Shown: piece by piece, positions 60,696-64,000 of the stretch | Layout: the number at the start of each line of letters is the position of its first letter | Position numbering within the stretch: the first letter of the stretch is position 1 | DNA from: JANXUR01 sp038229415 | GTDB taxonomy: Bacteria > Acidobacteriota > Terriglobia > Terriglobales > Acidobacteriaceae | NCBI GenBank assembly: GCA_038229415.1 | Contig: JBBROM010000006.1 | Coordinates: 1-64,000, forward strand | DNA length: 64,000 bases | Reading direction: 5' to 3' | Translations under genes and position numbers: made by a program | Notes under the pieces: model-generated | The model's input: only the letters and a program-made list of their open reading frames with translations | What the model was told of the DNA's origin: nothing | Databases searched by the model: none

Positions 60696-61337
60696 ATGTC
60701 CGAGCCCAAGAAATCAGCAAAATCCGCCACATACGGCTTCACACCCGCCGAACTCCGCACCCTGCGCTCGCTGAAGAATCCGCACGGCGTGCAGGCTTTT
60801 CTTAACACTCTGCCTTATCACCTTGCCAACTCAGCTTGGTCCCCGCGCCGCGTGCTCGCCGAGCGCACTGCGCACTGCCTGGAAGGCAGCATCTTCGCCG
60901 CCGCCGCACTGCGGGTGCTGGGATATCCGGCGCTAGCGTGGGATCTCGAGGCCGAACACGATACCGACCATGTCATCTGCATCTACCAGCATCGCGGCCA
61001 CTGGGGCACCGTGGCCAAAAGCAATTTCACCTCCTGCCGCGGACGCCAGCCGGTCTACCGCAACCTGCGCGAACTGGCGATGAGCTACTTCGACACGTAC
61101 TGCAACCTGCGCCGCGAGCGCACCCTGCGCACCTTCTCGCGCCCCGTCAACCTCAAGCGCTTCGACCACCTCGATTGGATGACCACTGACAAACCCGTCT
61201 GGTTCGTCGCCGAATACCTGCTGACCATCCCGCACACCAAAATCCTCAAGCCCCGCATGATCAAGGACCTCGCCCGCGCCGACGCGCGAACGTTCGCAGC
61301 AGAATGTTTGGGGAGAGCCGAGAAGCCAAAGCGGTGA
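60696..61337 (+). CDS. Transglutaminase-like cysteine-peptidase-fold protein
   Basis: A 213-residue protein that I cannot assign to a named family. The pattern AHCLEGSIFAAAALRVLGYPALAWDLEA, then DHVICIYQHRGHWGTVAKSNF, fits the transglutaminase-like fold: candidate nucleophile C in HCLEG and candidate histidine in DTDHV, with an Asp/Asn-type third residue nearby (SNF). No signal peptide. C-terminal half is basic (RRERTLRTFSRPVNLKRF). It follows the repeat at 60567-60640. Whether it is enzymatically active is unknown. Confidence 0.7.
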   Translation: MSEPKKSAKSATYGFTPAELRTLRSLKNPHGVQAFLNTLPYHLANSAWSPRRVLAERTAHCLEGSIFAAAALRVLGYPALAWDLEAEHDTDHVICIYQHRGHWGTVAKSNFTSCRGRQPVYRNLRELAMSYFDTYCNLRRERTLRTFSRPVNLKRFDHLDWMTTDKPVWFVAEYLLTIPHTKILKPRMIKDLARADARTFAAECLGRAEKPKR

Positions 61338-61370
61338 AGAACTAGTGCAGAACTATGCAGAACGGCGAAC

Positions 61371-61628
61371 TTAGTAAGTAGTGAAAGATCGCCGGACGAT
61401 CGCAGACACCACTACTAAACGCTCCTCAGGATACACATCGAAAAACACCCGGTAGTTGCCAACGCGCCGCCGCAGCGCCTGATCCATTGCGTTGAGACGA
61501 ACCACATCTCCGACAAAGGGATCAAACCGCATCTGCTCCAATGCGGCCATAATCCGCTTTTGATCCGCAGCCGGAATCTTCTTAAGCTGTTTTTCGGCTG
61601 ATCGGACGACGGCGAGGTTCCAATCCAT
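61371..61628 (-). CDS. RelE/ParE-family toxin
   Basis: An 85-residue basic protein: WNLAVVRSAEKQLKKIPAADQKRIMAALEQMRFDP, then LNAMDQALRRRVGNYRVFFDVYPEERLVVVSAIVRRSFTTY. The order of helical hairpin and four-stranded sheet with R-R-R-V-G-x-Y-R-V is that of the RelE/ParE fold, usually an mRNA-cleaving or gyrase-inhibiting toxin. It overlaps the antitoxin gene by 47 bases in another frame, an unusually long overlap. Confidence 0.88.
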   Translation of the reverse strand: MDWNLAVVRSAEKQLKKIPAADQKRIMAALEQMRFDPFVGDVVRLNAMDQALRRRVGNYRVFFDVYPEERLVVVSAIVRRSFTTY

Positions 61629-61863
61629 TTTTGATCTCGTCCAAGGTCACGAATTCACCCCGTTTGAATTCGGCGCGACCGCGCGCAATCGCTGCGCGCT
61701 CGGCAAGCGTCGCCTCCGCCGCGGGGAGTCTTTGCACAAAATACACCCGAAGCGCTTCCCGCACCAGCTCTGAGCGCGTCCTATGCTCGGCGACGCGCAC
61801 CTTTTCCACCTCCTCGATCATCTGCGGGGGGAGCGATACGGTCATCGTCTGGCGAGTTCGCAT
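61582..61863 (-). CDS. Ribbon-helix-helix antitoxin
   Basis: A 93-residue antitoxin. The N-terminal RHH DNA-binding domain reads QTMTVSLPPQMIEEVEKVRVAEHRTRSELVREALRVYF (about 5-42). The C-terminal part (LDEIKNGLEP) is expected to bind the toxin. ATG 61863 has AAGG at 7-base spacing; a TTG at 61869 is a weaker start. A palindrome next to its promoter (61883-61895) is a likely autoregulatory site. Confidence 0.88.
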   Translation of the reverse strand: MRTRQTMTVSLPPQMIEEVEKVRVAEHRTRSELVREALRVYFVQRLPAAEATLAERAAIARGRAEFKRGEFVTLDEIKNGLEPRRRPISRKTA

Positions 61864-61882
61864 AGTCAATCCTTAGTATTAA

Positions 61883-61901
61883 ATGGTAAGACCATATAAT
61901 A
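61883..61901. promoter_or_regulatory. Operator-like palindrome and overlapping -10 boxes
   Basis: ATGGT (61883-61887) and ACCAT (61891-61895) form an inverted repeat with a 3-base spacer, as RHH antitoxins often bind. Immediately beside it the same bases read TATTAT (minus strand, 61896-61901) toward the toxin-antitoxin operon and TATAAT (plus strand, 61895-61900) toward uvrB. No good -35 is seen for either direction. Confidence 0.5.
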
Positions 61902-61955
61902 CCACGGCTCGACCGACCACTTGAATACCATCCCCCGAAACCTGAAACTAGAGAC

Positions 61956-63947
<1,992 letters not shown>

Positions 63948-64000
63948 GCTCTGTACAGGCATTCCACCTTCTTGCTAACATACCGAATTGGAAGAGAAAC

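Overview
This window most likely comes from an acidobacterium (Acidobacteriota, class Terriglobia). That assignment is inferred from gene content and layout, with no marker gene compared. It rests on a diderm envelope (LptE, phosphatidylserine-type lipid synthesis), a pilB-pilT-pilC block next to an NtrY/NtrX pair, MqnD of the futalosine menaquinone route, GloVer and HAF secreted repeat proteins, and hairpin-rich intergenic repeats (1-660 and 60567-60640). I found no tRNA, rRNA, CRISPR array, transposase or phage structural gene.

Layout. 1-1141 is non-coding (hairpin repeats, then an AT-rich stretch). 1142-5788 carries dxr, rseP and ispG, interrupted by a PIN-type toxin-antitoxin pair. 5804-11304 is a minus-strand run of seven genes around PspA, flotillin and NfeD, headed by an XRE regulator and including a very small superinfection-immunity-like membrane protein. 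11481-18489 mixes a STAS protein, a secreted repeat protein, a peptide-permease pair, a CNNM/CBS protein, an efflux adaptor and a DUF4097 protein. 18586-28221 holds a SAM hydrolase, pilBTC, ntrYX and an RsbW-like kinase. 28320-32385 is the classic phoH-ybeY-corC-era cluster. 32722-35648 holds a broken HAF-repeat gene, rpsT and a GloVer-repeat protein. 35727-39962 is a tight operon psd-pssA-(Usg-like)-lptE-holA. 40145-48539 contains small housekeeping genes, a GT2 glycosyltransferase, mqnD, a HAD phosphatase, a PLP lyase, a Rieske protein, a methyltransferase, a zinc ribbon and an amino-acid permease. 48723-57100 contains an amidohydrolase, then a GcvT-like protein divergent from two tandem FAD oxidoreductases and a choline-monooxygenase-like Rieske oxygenase, then ilvA. 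57156-63947 ends with a fused 2-oxoacid dehydrogenase E1, gph, a transglutaminase-like protein, a ParE/RHH pair and uvrB.

The most interesting points are: (i) the membrane-integrity module at 5.8-11.3 kb; (ii) the oxidative cluster at 50.1-55.9 kb, which looks like breakdown of an N-methylated compound; (iii) an NtrX whose sigma-54 contact motif reads GSFAGA instead of GAFTGA; (iv) a gene broken by an exact 35-bp tandem duplication; (v) a catalytically dead aspartate-semialdehyde-dehydrogenase homologue inside an envelope operon.
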